From positions 3,175,052-3,239,051 of the forward strand of contig PTFA01000024.1 in the NCBI GenBank assembly GCA_003342895.1: a DNA stretch of 64,000 bases, in the 5' to 3' direction. Source of the DNA: Casuarius casuarius (Eukaryota > Chordata > Aves > Casuariiformes > Casuariidae). The notes below the pieces were generated by a model. The model saw only the letters and a program-made list of their open reading frames with translations. It ran no database searches and was not told where the DNA came from. Position 1 is the first letter of the stretch; every line of letters starts with the position of its first letter. A program made the position numbers and the translations under genes. Below, piece by piece: positions 37,076 to 49,000 of this stretch.

Positions 37076-37253
37076 TTGTCAGCAGATGCGGTTCTTCGCC
37101 TCTTTAATATTGCACGAATTTAGTTCCAATAATTTTCCACAAGAGGGAGATCAAGCCACGCTCCTCCAAGCACTCCTCTGGGCAGGCAGCAGGGACCCCA
37201 GGCTCCAGCGCTCCTCGCATGGTAATTCGGGACAGCGGCTCTCAAACCAGGCC
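37076..37253 (-). other. S1PR3: S1PR3 5' UTR in the coding exon, with upstream splice acceptor
   Basis: Reading the - strand, a strong acceptor (TGCTGTTTTTATTTTCAG) ends at 37254, and exon sequence starting GGCCTGG runs 178 nt to the first ATG. This matches the known organisation of S1PR genes: noncoding first exon(s), then one exon with the whole coding sequence. A uORF lies inside (separate entry). Confidence 0.7.
37104..37220 (-). CDS. Upstream ORF in the S1PR3 5' UTR (38 codons)
   Basis: A 38-codon frame plus TAA on the S1PR3 strand, starting MRGALEPG and ending KFVQY. Its ATG sits in ACCATGC (A at -3), a good initiation context, and its stop is 28 nt upstream of the first S1PR3 ATG. It lies downstream of the predicted acceptor, so it would be in every transcript that uses that site. 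Effect on S1PR3 translation (reinitiation or repression) is inferred; the peptide resembles nothing I know. Confidence 0.5.
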   Translation of the reverse strand: MRGALEPGVPAACPEECLEERGLISLLWKIIGTKFVQY

Positions 37254-40060
37254 CTGAAAATAAAAACAGCAGACGGCCACATCAGTCTCACTGGCATCTG
37301 ATGTCATCTGCAGCCCGCGCGGTGCTGCTGCTGTGGTGAGGGGGACATGGCCTGCGTGTCCATTGAGGTGGCCCTGGGTAAGCTGTCCGTCATGGTCTAC
37401 ATGAGCACAGCCCTGCCACGGAAATATGAGGGCACCTCGAGAAACTGCTTAATAGTACAAAATCAGGCTATTTATAATTAAGGAGATGCTCTGAAAGGCA
37501 GTCACCATAAAATCAATCCCACTTCGTACTCAATTTAGGTGGCTTTCTCCTGCCGTTGTTCAGATAAACATATTAAGTCACATCTCTGGAAGTACCACCC
37601 AGACAAAAAGTAATTTCATAACACTGGGCTTTTTGGTCAACTTTACTTTTGTTTTCCCTTTGCTTTTGTACACAACATGTATATTTAATATTTAAAAAAG
37701 GAGCATGTTATAACATCTTTGATTGTCCTTTTTGTTTTACTTTTGTTTTTCTTTAAATTATGACTTGGTCTAACCACTAAGTTTTCCCATGGACTCTGAT
37801 ATATTGCATTTTCCCAGCAGATTCTCCTAGTTGTCTTTTTTTCCATTGCCATATATAAATATTGGAAGAGACCTGCACAGCTTAGCAAAAATATCAGGCT
37901 ATGTCAGAAGCGCTTAAGATCTTACAAGAAATGTTACAGTTTAGATGCTGCACACTCCAATGAGAATCAGTGCTCATGCCCCAAACAGTAAGAATGAATG
38001 GACAGCCAATTTTTTGGCTAGGAAAATCCAACTAGGATGGGGATGAGGAGAGAACTAGTTTCATCTGAACCAAATTTGTAAATGTTCCATTTTTTTTTCC
38101 TGGGAAAATTGCAAAAATAAAAAGCTGTGCTGAGTGGGAGAGCATCTTCTCTTGGTCCAGAATGAAAGAGCTTGTTTTGGGGAACTCCCTAAGAGCTAGA
38201 GCTCCTGACCTCACCATACTATTCACCCAGGGGTGATGAACATTTTGCAAGCATGTGGAAGACACCTTCAAAGGAAGGGTATCGAGAGAAGAAACTGAGA
38301 CACCTCAGCACCCCCCAAGGTCCAGCGCACCAACAGTTTTCAACCTGTGATCTCCAGACCCCAAGGAATCTCCGAATTACCCTAGGTAACACAGACAGGC
38401 AAGCTTACTGTCACCAGGCTTAAATTTACTACATAAGTGTTTGTACTTTCACTGGAAAATAGATAAGTTTCTGAAGATCAAAAAAACACGAAAGCAGCTG
38501 CTACTCTAGCATCCTGATTTGGGCCCTTGAAAAGCGGGAGATGCTTTTTCAAGTGCCTTCTGGAAGAGGGGAAGAGCAAACCGCAGCCCATGTGAATGTT
38601 AAGGGACTTAGAGGGTGACCCACAGCCCTTTTCCCCACCCTCCCTTTCACCGGATGCTCTCCTTCAGCAAAGAAATAATCTGACAAAAAGCCTACGGTGA
38701 CTTGCTTTGAATCCATGAGTACATTCAAGAAGTTTTAAAATTATTTCCCGAGAGAGTAATTTACCTATTATTCTATTTTGCCCACTCTAGGTGTTAGGCC
38801 TGAACTACTGTGCTGAGAGACCCCCAAGACAAGGCCCATATTCTCCAATAAACGCAGCTGAAGTTCGGCGTCCCAAGTCGTCGCTCTGATTACGAGACAA
38901 CCCCCCTCCCCATGCGCTTCCCAGGGACGGATTGGGGCCCTCGAGTCGCTGACGCTTCTTCTGAAGCATTTCTGAAGCCCTTCGGCAGAGCAGCTTCACC
39001 TCAGCCGAGGTTCAGCGCAGTTGTAACTCGCTTACAATCTGCCCACTGTTATCACAGAAACCATCACAGCCTCTCATTGTATTGGCTTATAACAAAATGT
39101 CAGTGTAGCCGTATGAATCGTGAGTGCTTCCCGCTGTACAATAAACAATTATATTTGACCAGAAAAGTATTTGGTAGCCACAGCTCAACCAGCGACATTC
39201 ATCAGATCAGCTAATGGCTGCACAACGCAGTCATATGCAGTAGCATTCAAGAGCAGCACATGCAACAAAATAAAAATTTCAGTAAGGCTTCTCCAAGCTG
39301 AGTCATCCGATTGCTAGATCGACGGACAAATGTATTTCTTTCCATGAAGAAAATGACATGCCAGACATTGGACTTTATCAGCCACCACTCAGCAGCTCAA
39401 ACTGTCATTACTCTACTAAGGGCACCGGCGCTAGACCAGCTCCCCCAGCTGAAGGCACCAAAATCAGCTGAAAACACACCAGGTCTCCTCTTCCATTGCT
39501 CCTAACGACTTCTGTTAACGTCATTGCAGCAAGTTTAGTATCACAGTAAAAGTAAATCTTTGCCTTGGGCAGCCTTGTGGCAAGGCAGCGGAGGCTGTAA
39601 CAGTTTTACAAGGTCCCTGCTGCAAGACGGGTCTCGCTGCCACCGTCTGCAAGAAGCGGTATCACTCGTCAGGGCTCTTGGAGAGTGGCTCTCGCTGGCA
39701 GGCCACGAGAAAGTTAATATAAATAACAGTGCAATGAATTGAAATTTATTCTTTTCCACCAGCAGCATTTCAAGGTCATATTTTTTGGCCATATTACTTT
39801 TTAAATGATGCTCTCATTTTTTTCCTGCTTTGTAACCAGCAAATCAAGACGACCATTCATTTTTAATAGTCAGCAAATATAAAGTTGGTTGCATATTATA
39901 ATAACAAGGCATCAACAGCCAGCTCCAGCATATTTGTGTCACTGCTTCCTGACAGCTCTACAGCTTATTGCTTGAAATGCCTTTGTCCTGGCCCATGCAA
40001 AGGACTGGTCACTTTGCAAAGTTCGGACCTCAACCTGGCCTCTTAAAAAAGGACCTGAAA
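37254..40060 (-). other. S1PR3: Probable S1PR3 5' UTR intron
   Basis: DNA between the S1PR3 coding-exon acceptor and the CpG island. No coding exon or mobile element was recognised. Sequence near 38770-39060 and 39560-39720 is somewhat GC-richer but has no recognisable product. Intron status depends on the first exon being in the CpG island. Confidence 0.5.
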
Positions 40061-40069
40061 AGCGTGCGT

Positions 40070-42400
40070 GCGGCCCGTTGCGTGTTGAGCATTGCCTTGG
40101 TGAGGTACCTCCGCACCCCAAGCCCTCGATACTGCTGGAAATCAGCTTTACTCGCTCTAAAGCGAGCGGGAGCATCCCTATTGCTGCTCCGCCGGGTACC
40201 GCGCCGCGGGGTACGAAGCACAGGAGGGATCCGGCTACGCTTCCTCACGGATGCTGTGGCCAAACTGGCGACTGCCAAATTGCCCAAATAAAGGAAGCGG
40301 CGGCCATGCGGGGGGCGACTCCGTCCCCTCCCGCCACAATTCAGCTGACCTCGGTGCTCCCCGCAGCCGGACGGGGCAGAATGGGGCCATCCGCAGGCCC
40401 AGGGAAGCCTCCCAGCCCCATCGCCGGCTTCGCGGTCCCCACAGCTGCCGGGGGCCCTGGGGCCGCCGGGGCGCCTCTGCCACCAATTGCCAGTGCCGGG
40501 CTGGCACCGGGGGGCTGGGGCGAAGGGGGACGCCGAGCCCCCTCCCCAGCAAACTGCCCCGAGCAGGGACAACGGCGCCCCAGCAGGAGCCCCCCGGCGA
40601 GCCGAGGACTTCTCTGACCCTCACCGCAGCCGCCCGGCGCGTTGCAGTGGGAAGAGCCAACAAGAACTTGGTTTGAAAGCCAAACTTCCCTCAACTTTCA
40701 CTCGCACTGAAGTCAAAGAAATCCGTAAGGCGCAAGTGAGAACAGGATTTAACTTACTGTCTCCTATTTTTGCCCGCACCAGACCGTGTTAGGCTGCACA
40801 CTCAGCACGCCCAGCTGCAACTGAACAGTAACTCGGCTGCAAACTGTATTTTCCTGCCTCCCAAGTATCAATGAAAAGACCCGACCGGGGAGACTGGACC
40901 TCCCCCCAGCACACACACATTCCTCCTCTCCCTTTTCCACCCACAGCCGCACGCTGTGGCCACAAATGACAATTTTCAGAAAGGCAAAAGGGGGGGGACA
41001 AGAATGCATATTCAAAGCCCAACTTGGGTAAATTTCCTTTATTTTTAAAGCCTTTCCCGATGCAAAGTAAACACGTGCAATTTTTCAGGCACACCCTAGC
41101 AGTGTTAAATTTAAGAACAGAAGGGGCTTTGGAGAACAACAGCGCGCTTCGATCCACATTTCCACTCTGAAACTGAGCTGCGCTAGATGCAAACGGAGTT
41201 CAGACAACAAACAGCTGCTGCAGAACAACGTCTCGGACAACTCAAATAAACTTCAGAAAGATCTTTCTTTTTCAAACGAATGTGCTGGCAACTCACGGCC
41301 CAGGAAAAGCCTTTAGTAAGTGGCTATTTTTCTCGGCTTCTGCATTTCGGGCAACATCAGTTCGCAGCCTGTGACCCCGCGCGCGCACGTGCGTGGCTGG
41401 CACGGCCGCGCCTGGCCGGTTCCCGCCGTGCGCCCGGGCACCCTCGGGGCAGGCACAGCCACCCCCGCCCTCTCGCCGCTCCTGGCGCCCGGCACCTCTC
41501 CCGCACCGGCGAAACCGAGCAAGCGGTTGCACATCGGCGCGGCCGCGGAGCCTCCCGGGGCGACCCAGCCGCTGCCCGAGTGACCCGAGCACCCCGCCCC
41601 CGGCCCCCGCCCCGCGGCAGCAAGCCCCCCAGCCCGGCTCGGCACCGCACCCGGCCCCTCCGCACCAACTCCCGAGCCCCCCGACGCGGGACACCCCGCG
41701 CAGCGCCCGCCGCAGCACCCCCGCCCGGCGGCGGCTCCCCNNNNNNNNNNNNNNNNNNNNNNNNNNNNNNNNNNNNNNNNNNNNNNNNNNNNNNNNNNNN
41801 NNNNNNNNNNNNNNNNNNNNNNNNNNNNNNNNNNNNNNNNNNNNNNNNNNNNNNNNNNNNNNNNNNNNNNNNNNNNNNNNNNNNNNNNNNNNNNNNNNNN
41901 NNNNNNNNNNNNNNNNNNNNNNNNNNNNNNNNNNNNNNNNNNNNNNNNNNNNNNNNNNNNNNNNNGAGCGCTGCTGCCGCCCTGCCGCTGGCGCCGGGGC
42001 TGGCGGGGCCCGTGCCGGCGGGGCGGCTGGCCGAAGCGGAGTGGCTGCACGCCGGCTGCCTCGGGGGTGGGAGCGGCGCTCCGCAAAAAAAATAAGATTA
42101 AAAAACAAAAGTTGAAATCCCAGGGTCTCCGGACCAGACGTACTTGTCAGGTGCTTGTGGGGACGGCAAAGCTTTCCGTCAGAAGCAGCTCCAGGGAGCT
42201 CGCGAACGGGAGCGCTGCAGCAGCCCTGCGCGTGGGGTTGCCCGGTCGTCGCGCCGCAATCGGTGTTTTTCTTGGGAGCCTCCTGTCTGGAGCGGAGCAT
42301 CGTCACACTGGGACTCGTGCCACGGGCTCAGCTGTCGCGCTGCCTGCACTCCCCTTCCCGGGCAGAGAAACGTCCTGGAAGAAAGCTGAGCTAGTCTTTA
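40070..42400 (-). promoter_or_regulatory. S1PR3: CpG island, candidate S1PR3 promoter and first exon
   Basis: Two GC- and CpG-rich blocks (about 40070-40680 and 41340-42400) flank a less GC-rich spacer, and the second contains a 225-base assembly gap. The island lies 3-5 kb upstream of the S1PR3 coding exon on its 5' side, where a noncoding first exon is expected. Donor-like sites on the - strand include GCG|GTGAGG (exon edge near 40625), ACA|GTAAGT (near 40758) and GCC|GTGAGT (near 41297), but none can be chosen from sequence alone. The many long open frames here on both strands (up to 180 codons, and longer ones made of Ns) are low-stop GC artefacts. A divergent or antisense transcript is also possible. 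Confidence 0.6.
41741..41965. other. Assembly gap (225 N) inside the CpG island
   Basis: Undetermined bases flanked on both sides by extremely GC-rich sequence, a typical dropout region for sequencing. It probably removes part of the promoter or first exon of S1PR3. Confidence 0.97.
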
Positions 42401-43919
42401 GAAAGCCACAAGTTCAAACAGAGTCCAAGTACCAGAACAAGTGGCGTTTTTTGGTGACTGCTTTTAATCTACTGAAGGGGACGGAGAAAACGCTTTTGGT
42501 GTAGGACCTTTGTAGTCCCCGGCAGGGACTGCACAGGGCGCAAGACACAAGGACCCTTGGAAGTCGGTGGAGCCCATGGTTACGGCCCCCCTGAGCACGG
42601 CTACCCTGGCAAGCAGTGGTGCCAGCATCATCTCTGCTGGCCGCTGATCGTCTGTGCTCGTGCAAGCTGCTCTCTTCCGTGGCAGGAAGGGGGAGTGGAA
42701 AACTTCTTCCACGCCAGATGAAAGCACGTACCACTTTTTACAGCAGAGCAGACTCTGGCCTCTGAATAGAGGTCTCTCATTGCACAGACAAGTGTTGTCC
42801 AACAGTTTCCCTGCAAACCTCTGTCCCCAGAAGCCCCAGAAGCTCTGTAGTCCTTAGAGGCCACTGGCAGTATGCCGTCAAGTCCCAGGTCGCACAAGTC
42901 CTTTCTTTCCCTATTTCCTTGTTTTGCCTTTACTACTTTTTTGCACCTTCAAGAAAGGAGCCAGAAATAGTCATCCTCATCGGACTATCCTAGGAAAGGG
43001 CACAAGACAAGGCCTGCCATGGGTCTGATTGGCCTTCTTCAATCTGGCTTGCCACCGCCTGGTAGCAGCCCATTCCTACAAGGCCCCACAGTAGGACGGA
43101 CGTCCTCTGCAGAGGACCGAGAAGTGGTGCATGGATGGTGCAGCTCGTGTCATCTCTAACAGAGACCTCCCAAAGTGGTCTTGGCCATCCGAAGCCCTTC
43201 TTTGCCTGTGAAGTACCTAGAGCGAAGCAGTCCCACCAGCATGCCCCAGGATCTCCCGCCCCAGGGAGATGCTGGTGCCTCCATCACCAGAAACAGATCT
43301 TGCCACACGGTGCCGGAGCAGTGTCCAGCTGCTGACATTTTTGCAGGTCAACGAGCAGCAGTTTCTGGCAGCCGCCCGGCACCCCCTGCAGTTGCACCCC
43401 CTTTTATGCTGGGATAAAAGGACTGACAGTCAAGCAAAAGGCAGAAAGCAAAGGCTAGGAAAAAGGGTCAGTTTTCATAGCAACGGGAGGTCGCGGGCTG
43501 AGCTCCGCGGGGATGTGGAGCCTGTCCTGGTCTGGAGGTTCACAGGGAACCAGGCAAACAGGGTGAATAACGGGAGAGCAGAGCTGTTGTTGAGGCTACT
43601 CAACAGGGAAACTAAAACTGATGACAAGAAGCAGCAAAGACCTCAAGATCCTGAGTGACCTGCTGGTACAACGGCCAGTTAATTTCCACGTGCCAAATGA
43701 AATGTAGAAAAACACAACTCTCATTTCACATGTCGCAGTCTTCACGGCGCGCTGCGGCCGCCGCTGGCTCGGTTTCCCTGTAGCGTGTGTCACACGCCGA
43801 ACCGGGCTTAGAAAAATCTGTTGACTTCCACTTGTGGCATCTGAACCCACGAATTCAGTGAAAGATGGATGGCGTTGATATAAATGGGTTTTCAGCACAC
43901 GCCTAAAGTTAAGAGGGGT
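42401..43919. other. CpG-island shore and intergenic DNA, no gene recognised
   Basis: GC content declines from the island. Several overlapping frames of 80-130 codons on both strands have no recognisable domains or splice structure. No repeat family was identified. Confidence 0.55.
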
Positions 43920-45180
43920 TCAAATGATTTCTGTTTATCAATACTGCGTAGTTACAAATGAATGCATATACAATAAATGATAGAGAAGCTGAAGTTACCC
44001 TCAGACAACAGATGTTGCAGTTTCTGTGCAAACAACACAGATTATGTGACAGGACAATATTATGCTTTTCACATAGTAATTATGATTAAGTCTCCGAAGA
44101 TGCTCCTTTTTCGGTTAACTGTTTAGGGCCTGATGGAATTGTGGTCATTTTACTCTATCAAGATTAAAAAATTACTCGTGCTATATTTTATTAATATCTT
44201 AGTTACAATTTCCTTGTACTGATGTTCAACAAATGCTTTAATGGTTTGTCATTGATTTAATTTCCTCGTGTTCCTGAGTGAATGTGGCATCATTTCTTTT
44301 TCATTTGACTGGCATTGTACGCAAGCAAAACACGAACAGGGCAATTTTAAAACTGCAATTCAAAATAGCATGCAATTTATGTAATTATTTTTTAACATAT
44401 TGTAGCTCTCTACTTTTTCCACTGCTGCTGAGTTTATAGTTTTTTGTCTTAATGAGATATATTATGCATTGTTACGTCCAGATAACGGAGTGCTGCAGCA
44501 TATTTTAGTTTTTAATCCCTTTTCTGTGCTCATTTCTATGTCTGCATTTCAGTTTCAAGCCAAGACTGAATGCAATATGGTTTAATTTAGAAAGAATTAA
44601 AACAAAAATAGAAATTAAGATGAATGAAATTAATATTTTAATTTAATATAATATAAAAAAAGAAAAAAAAAATTTCTTGGGAATGCTTTTGAGCCCTAAA
44701 CTGCAGTAACCAAAATATATTTGGTTACTACATCAAGAAAGTCAGCTCTCAATCGCAGTTAATTATAAGAAGCGATTTTTGAAACTTCGAAGATTAGGAC
44801 TTTTCTCCACATCTTCATGCACTTATATACCATTGCTACGTATTTTCTGAATCCTTTTGTGTTTCTCTCTTTGTTTTAAAAATATCTGCCCTTTTTTCTT
44901 CTTCAGAAAGCAAGCTGTCAAGCTATAACCCTGGAAATCCCAAACATCACAGGAGTGCTCGAGGCCAGGATCCTGCAAATCCTATCTGTTACTTCAACAT
45001 TTCTAACCCAGTTTTATCAACACAGTTAGAGCCACAGCATCGCCTAATTGGAGTGCAGTTGAATTCGGCTATTTAAAATGGTGCTCTTTGGAAATAATAG
45101 CTTGATTCAGAGCACTGTAAAATATTAACGCTGCTGTAGTACACGGCGCTCTGGAGTTTGGCTTAGAAACGATCGATAGA
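43920..45180. promoter_or_regulatory. AT-rich block resembling conserved noncoding (enhancer) DNA
   Basis: About 1.26 kb rich in homeodomain-type cores (TAATTA, ATTA, TTAAT), with TGACAG and octamer-like ATGCAATTTAT strings, no open frames of note and no repeat character. Its texture is that of deeply conserved developmental enhancers upstream of vertebrate regulators. An A/T-only stretch lies at about 44620-44690. This is a judgement from composition and motif density, not from alignment. Confidence 0.3.
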
Positions 45181-45759
45181 CACGATAAGCAGACACATAC
45201 ACATCTTCTATTCACGTCTCCCTCCTCCTCCCTCAGATCGTTATTTGGGGTGGTGAAAACAGAGAGAAGTTCCTCGCCGATGAGCTGATTGCAAGCTCAG
45301 ATGAAGGCTGTAGCGTTGGATGTCCTTTCTTCTTCTTTTGTGTAAGTGCAATGGCCCTTTGAGCAGTAGAGTCTGGTATATGTCATCTGTATACAATATA
45401 TTTACATGCTATATATTGCAACTGCATAATGTGTATTAACTACCAGAATTGTATGCTTAACTAAGCCCAAACCTGGTTGCTTCTGCCGTGGTTGCCCTTC
45501 GGCAGGGATAGCGGGGCCGATGCTGGGAGCATAGCCATGTATTTATCGTTAGCGTTACATTAGGAGAGACTCAGCTGATTGCACATGTTAGAAGCTCGTT
45601 GTTATCACCACACTTTCAGCCAGACATGATGTAAAAAGCAAAAGGGCAAGAAAGGAGAAGGAGAAGCAAGGGTTTGACGAGGTGTCAGACAGTTACTTGG
45701 GTTTCCCCGTCTGCATCCTGTGACTCAACACAGATACTATACGTGCACTTCACTTTTTG
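45181..45759. other. Intergenic DNA
   Basis: Mixed composition with no recognised gene or element. A run of ATG-poor T/A-rich sequence near 45390-45440 is unremarkable. Confidence 0.5.
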
Positions 45760-45769
45760 AAGGGTCGTC

Positions 45770-46060
45770 TCTCACCTTGCCCTTCTGCACATTGCTGCCC
45801 CCGGCCCCGGCCTTTGCGGCCCCCTCCCTTACGCTGCGCCTCCGGGAGCGGGGACCCCTTGGTGTCGCCGCCAGGGCACTCATCTCACCTTGACGGCCAG
45901 GTCTCTGCAAACTCGTCCCCGGCGCGTGGCTCCCGCAGAGCTCCCGGCCCCAGTGGCAGCCTTGCTGGTGCCAGCTGCCAAGTCCATGGCCATTGCACCC
46001 CTGCGCAGTGACCTCAAAGGAGCGCTGCTCCTCCGTAGCGCAGCATTATGGCACACGAAC
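45770..46060. promoter_or_regulatory. Small GC/CpG-rich patch
   Basis: About 290 bp rich in CpG and C/G runs, isolated in AT-richer DNA. Short frames through it have no recognisable product. It could be a minor CpG island marking an unannotated transcript or enhancer, or GC-biased drift. Confidence 0.3.
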
Positions 46061-49000
46061 AGGCATGAGCCCTTTGGAGCAAGCTACCCCATTTTGGCTA
46101 GCTTTCTTAGGACGCCCACATAGTTACAGAGGGACGTTTGCAACACTGTTTTTCTGTGGCAAACAATAAAGGTGGGTAAAAGAACAGCTCAGCTCTCAGC
46201 AAAGAGGGCCAGGAGTCGGAATTATTTTGTTTGAAGAGAAAATGACTAATGCTGTAGGTGATCTCATTGAACTCCTTCCAGACTAGCCACGGGCTATTGT
46301 ATGATTAAAGCTTAAAATAAATTTGAGTTTGCCGAATGGCTTGGACAGAAGAGAATCAGATTTTAATTAAGAGGGTATGTAAGGAAGCAGATCGGTGTAG
46401 ATGTTATCTGATGAAGATAGAGGTGAGTAGATAGAATAGGTTTCTTTGCTGGGCAAGGGTCTCGGTTCAAGTAGAAGTTACATTTCTGGCTGAAAATGGC
46501 ACATTGCAGAATGCAGAATTAACACATTCAGAATTTTGGATAACTCCAGTGCTCAGAACAGCAGAATAGTGAAGTCCTGTTTTGAGATGCTTTTTGCTTA
46601 TTATTTTTACAAGAATTTTACCCGGTGGAAAGGAAGTTCCTTTCCACTTGGGATCTGGTGAAGAACCAAGTCCAAGCGGCAAACATGAATCTCTGGCTTT
46701 CAGACTGAAAGCCTCCAAAAGTGCCGAGAAAGTGTCTACCAAGTCGTCTACACCGACACAGGTGGCAGGGATGCTTCAGGGTAAATGGTGTAGTTTTCAT
46801 TTCAGAGACAGTCTGATCTCCAGGCAGATCCCTCAATGTGTGTGACTCAGTTGCTCACCTACATTTCAGACACAGCTGAGGAACGCTTCCTCCCACCGGA
46901 GCGAAACACAGAGCTGGCTCCCTGGCGGACATCCACCGCCGTGCACCGTGGCAGGCTCTGTGCACTCAGGCATCACGGCTTTACATCGGGGAAGGATGCA
47001 ACTGCCTAGATTAGGAGTCTCGAAGGCCGGGGGCAAGGAAAATATATGGAAAAGAGTTGTTACGGCAACAGCTGGGCTCCTGGGCCATCTTCCTGAAAAA
47101 GGGCCTCTTTTGAGACAGCAAAGAAGCACAGTGCAAGAAGCTAAAGTTTTCCCCCGAGCTAGTACTGATATGCTAAATAATCTTTTTACAATGCTTAAAG
47201 AATGTTTTTTGTTTCGCGGTGATGCTTGGTGTGCTGTATTTAAATGTCACGATCCCGTAGGCACTGACTTCCTACCCCTGCTGGATTAAGCTGAAGCTTC
47301 TCCTGCCCACAGTTGTCTTTCCTGCCTTTTTTGCTGGAAGTTTCCATACCTCCGCCGTAAAGGCATTGTACACCTTGGCACGTTACCTTAAGTGACTATA
47401 TTATATCCTGGGCTATGGAGAGAAGTGGGTTAGGAACAGATATAGCATCGGCTCTGCCATCTCCGATACAAGGGACTGCAATAGCTGTTCAAGCAGGGAG
47501 GTAACACTCGTGGTGTCAGGGAGCCCCGCAAGGGGCTGGGGCCAGGCACGGGGCCATGAGGGGCAGTGAGTCGGGGCCCTGTGGTGTGCCACGCTTTAAA
47601 ATGGAGCGGCTGCATCCCATACCAAGTTTATTCAGTTTGTAAGAGACATGATTCTTTTCCCTTGAGTTGTCTCCAAACTGTCTCAATGTTTATTCTGAAA
47701 TACACAATCCCAAGTGCTTTTGAGGCTCATGAGCACATCTCATAGTGTGCAGGGACTGTATGACCGGCTACGTCTTGGCTACCACCAGCTGGGACAAAGC
47801 CACTTGTGATGAGACGTCAGGAGCTAAGAAGGAAATTCTTGGCAGGAAATCTGGGACTCAGTTGTGGAAACCTCACACCTATTCTTGTCACAGCACCCAT
47901 AAATAGACACCTTGGCTAGACCTGAACTGTCTAGGCAACGGTGGGCCAGAAAGAGGGGACTGAGGTTCTTCATGGCCACAGGCACTTCTTCATGTCCTAC
48001 TGCAAGTGTGGGCAGCCTAAATTAAGGCTGCCTGCATACTTTGAAGACCTTGCATGGGAACAGCAGGATCTTCTAGGAAAGACCCATTCCCCCATCAGCC
48101 AACTTGCTTGTTTCACGCTGGCCACGTGACATGACCAAAGCAAGGGGAAGAACAGCTAAAACACACGCCATTATTTATATTAATAGTATGCTAGGCTAGT
48201 ATTCAGCAAAAAAATCTGCACCTGGACTCGCATCTAAACAGGCTGGGTGTAAGGTCTATGTACTGAAATACTAGTTATCTCTGCCATGAGTGATTTATAT
48301 GCTGAGATTGAGTGTAAGGAAGGAAAACAGAAATGGAAGAGGGAGGGAGAAGATGTATTTTTTTAAAAAAAAACCCACGGACCTGGTTTTCAATGCCATT
48401 GAGAAATTCTGATTCCCACAAAGGCTAAGGGAGATTGAGAGTGCTCAGAAGTGTTAAAAATCAGACATCTGTATTGACTTTATAATAATGACTCAACATT
48501 ATGATTAAGAAAAGCATAAAACAAGCCCTGTTCAGAAAAGAACCCTTGACCTCTCACAGCAACCCTTTAATGATCTCACATCCTGCTCCCTTCGACATCT
48601 GTTTTCCTTTATACAGGAGATAAATTCCTCCCATACCACATAGCATTCTTCAGAACTGTTATTACTCTCCGAAACAAGAAGCTCCCCACAAGCAATATGT
48701 GCCACTTCTGTGAATCAGACTTTAAAAGCTTCTTAGGGACTAATGGAGAGTTTGTTGCTCTTTTATGGCACGCGAATGTCAAAGTGTCCTGGTAAGGGTC
48801 TGTGTAAGTAATGCCCAGCTTACAATACAGCTCAGGCTGACAATCACTTTAGCAGTTCCTTGTGCCTCAGACGGTATCACTGGGTGGAGGGAGATTGCTT
48901 ATGGAAGAGGATCTTACAGTGATATTTGCACGTATCCACACGATGCTACATGAAATAATTGCTTTAAAGATGCACAAGTGGTTTTTTTTCTGTTCCTCCT

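Noticed and set aside
40030..40617. 180-codon frames on both strands in the first GC-rich block
   Set aside because: Low-complexity Pro/Arg/Gly text in all frames, typical of CpG islands; no domain, and equal openness on both strands.
41280..42306. Very long frames (up to 337 codons) on both strands near 42 kb
   Set aside because: They run through the 225-N gap and GC-rich flanks; the length comes from Ns and stop-poor composition.
40070..42400. Possible homologue of human C9orf47, which lies near S1PR3
   Set aside because: I cannot match any frame here to that protein from sequence alone; position alone is not evidence.
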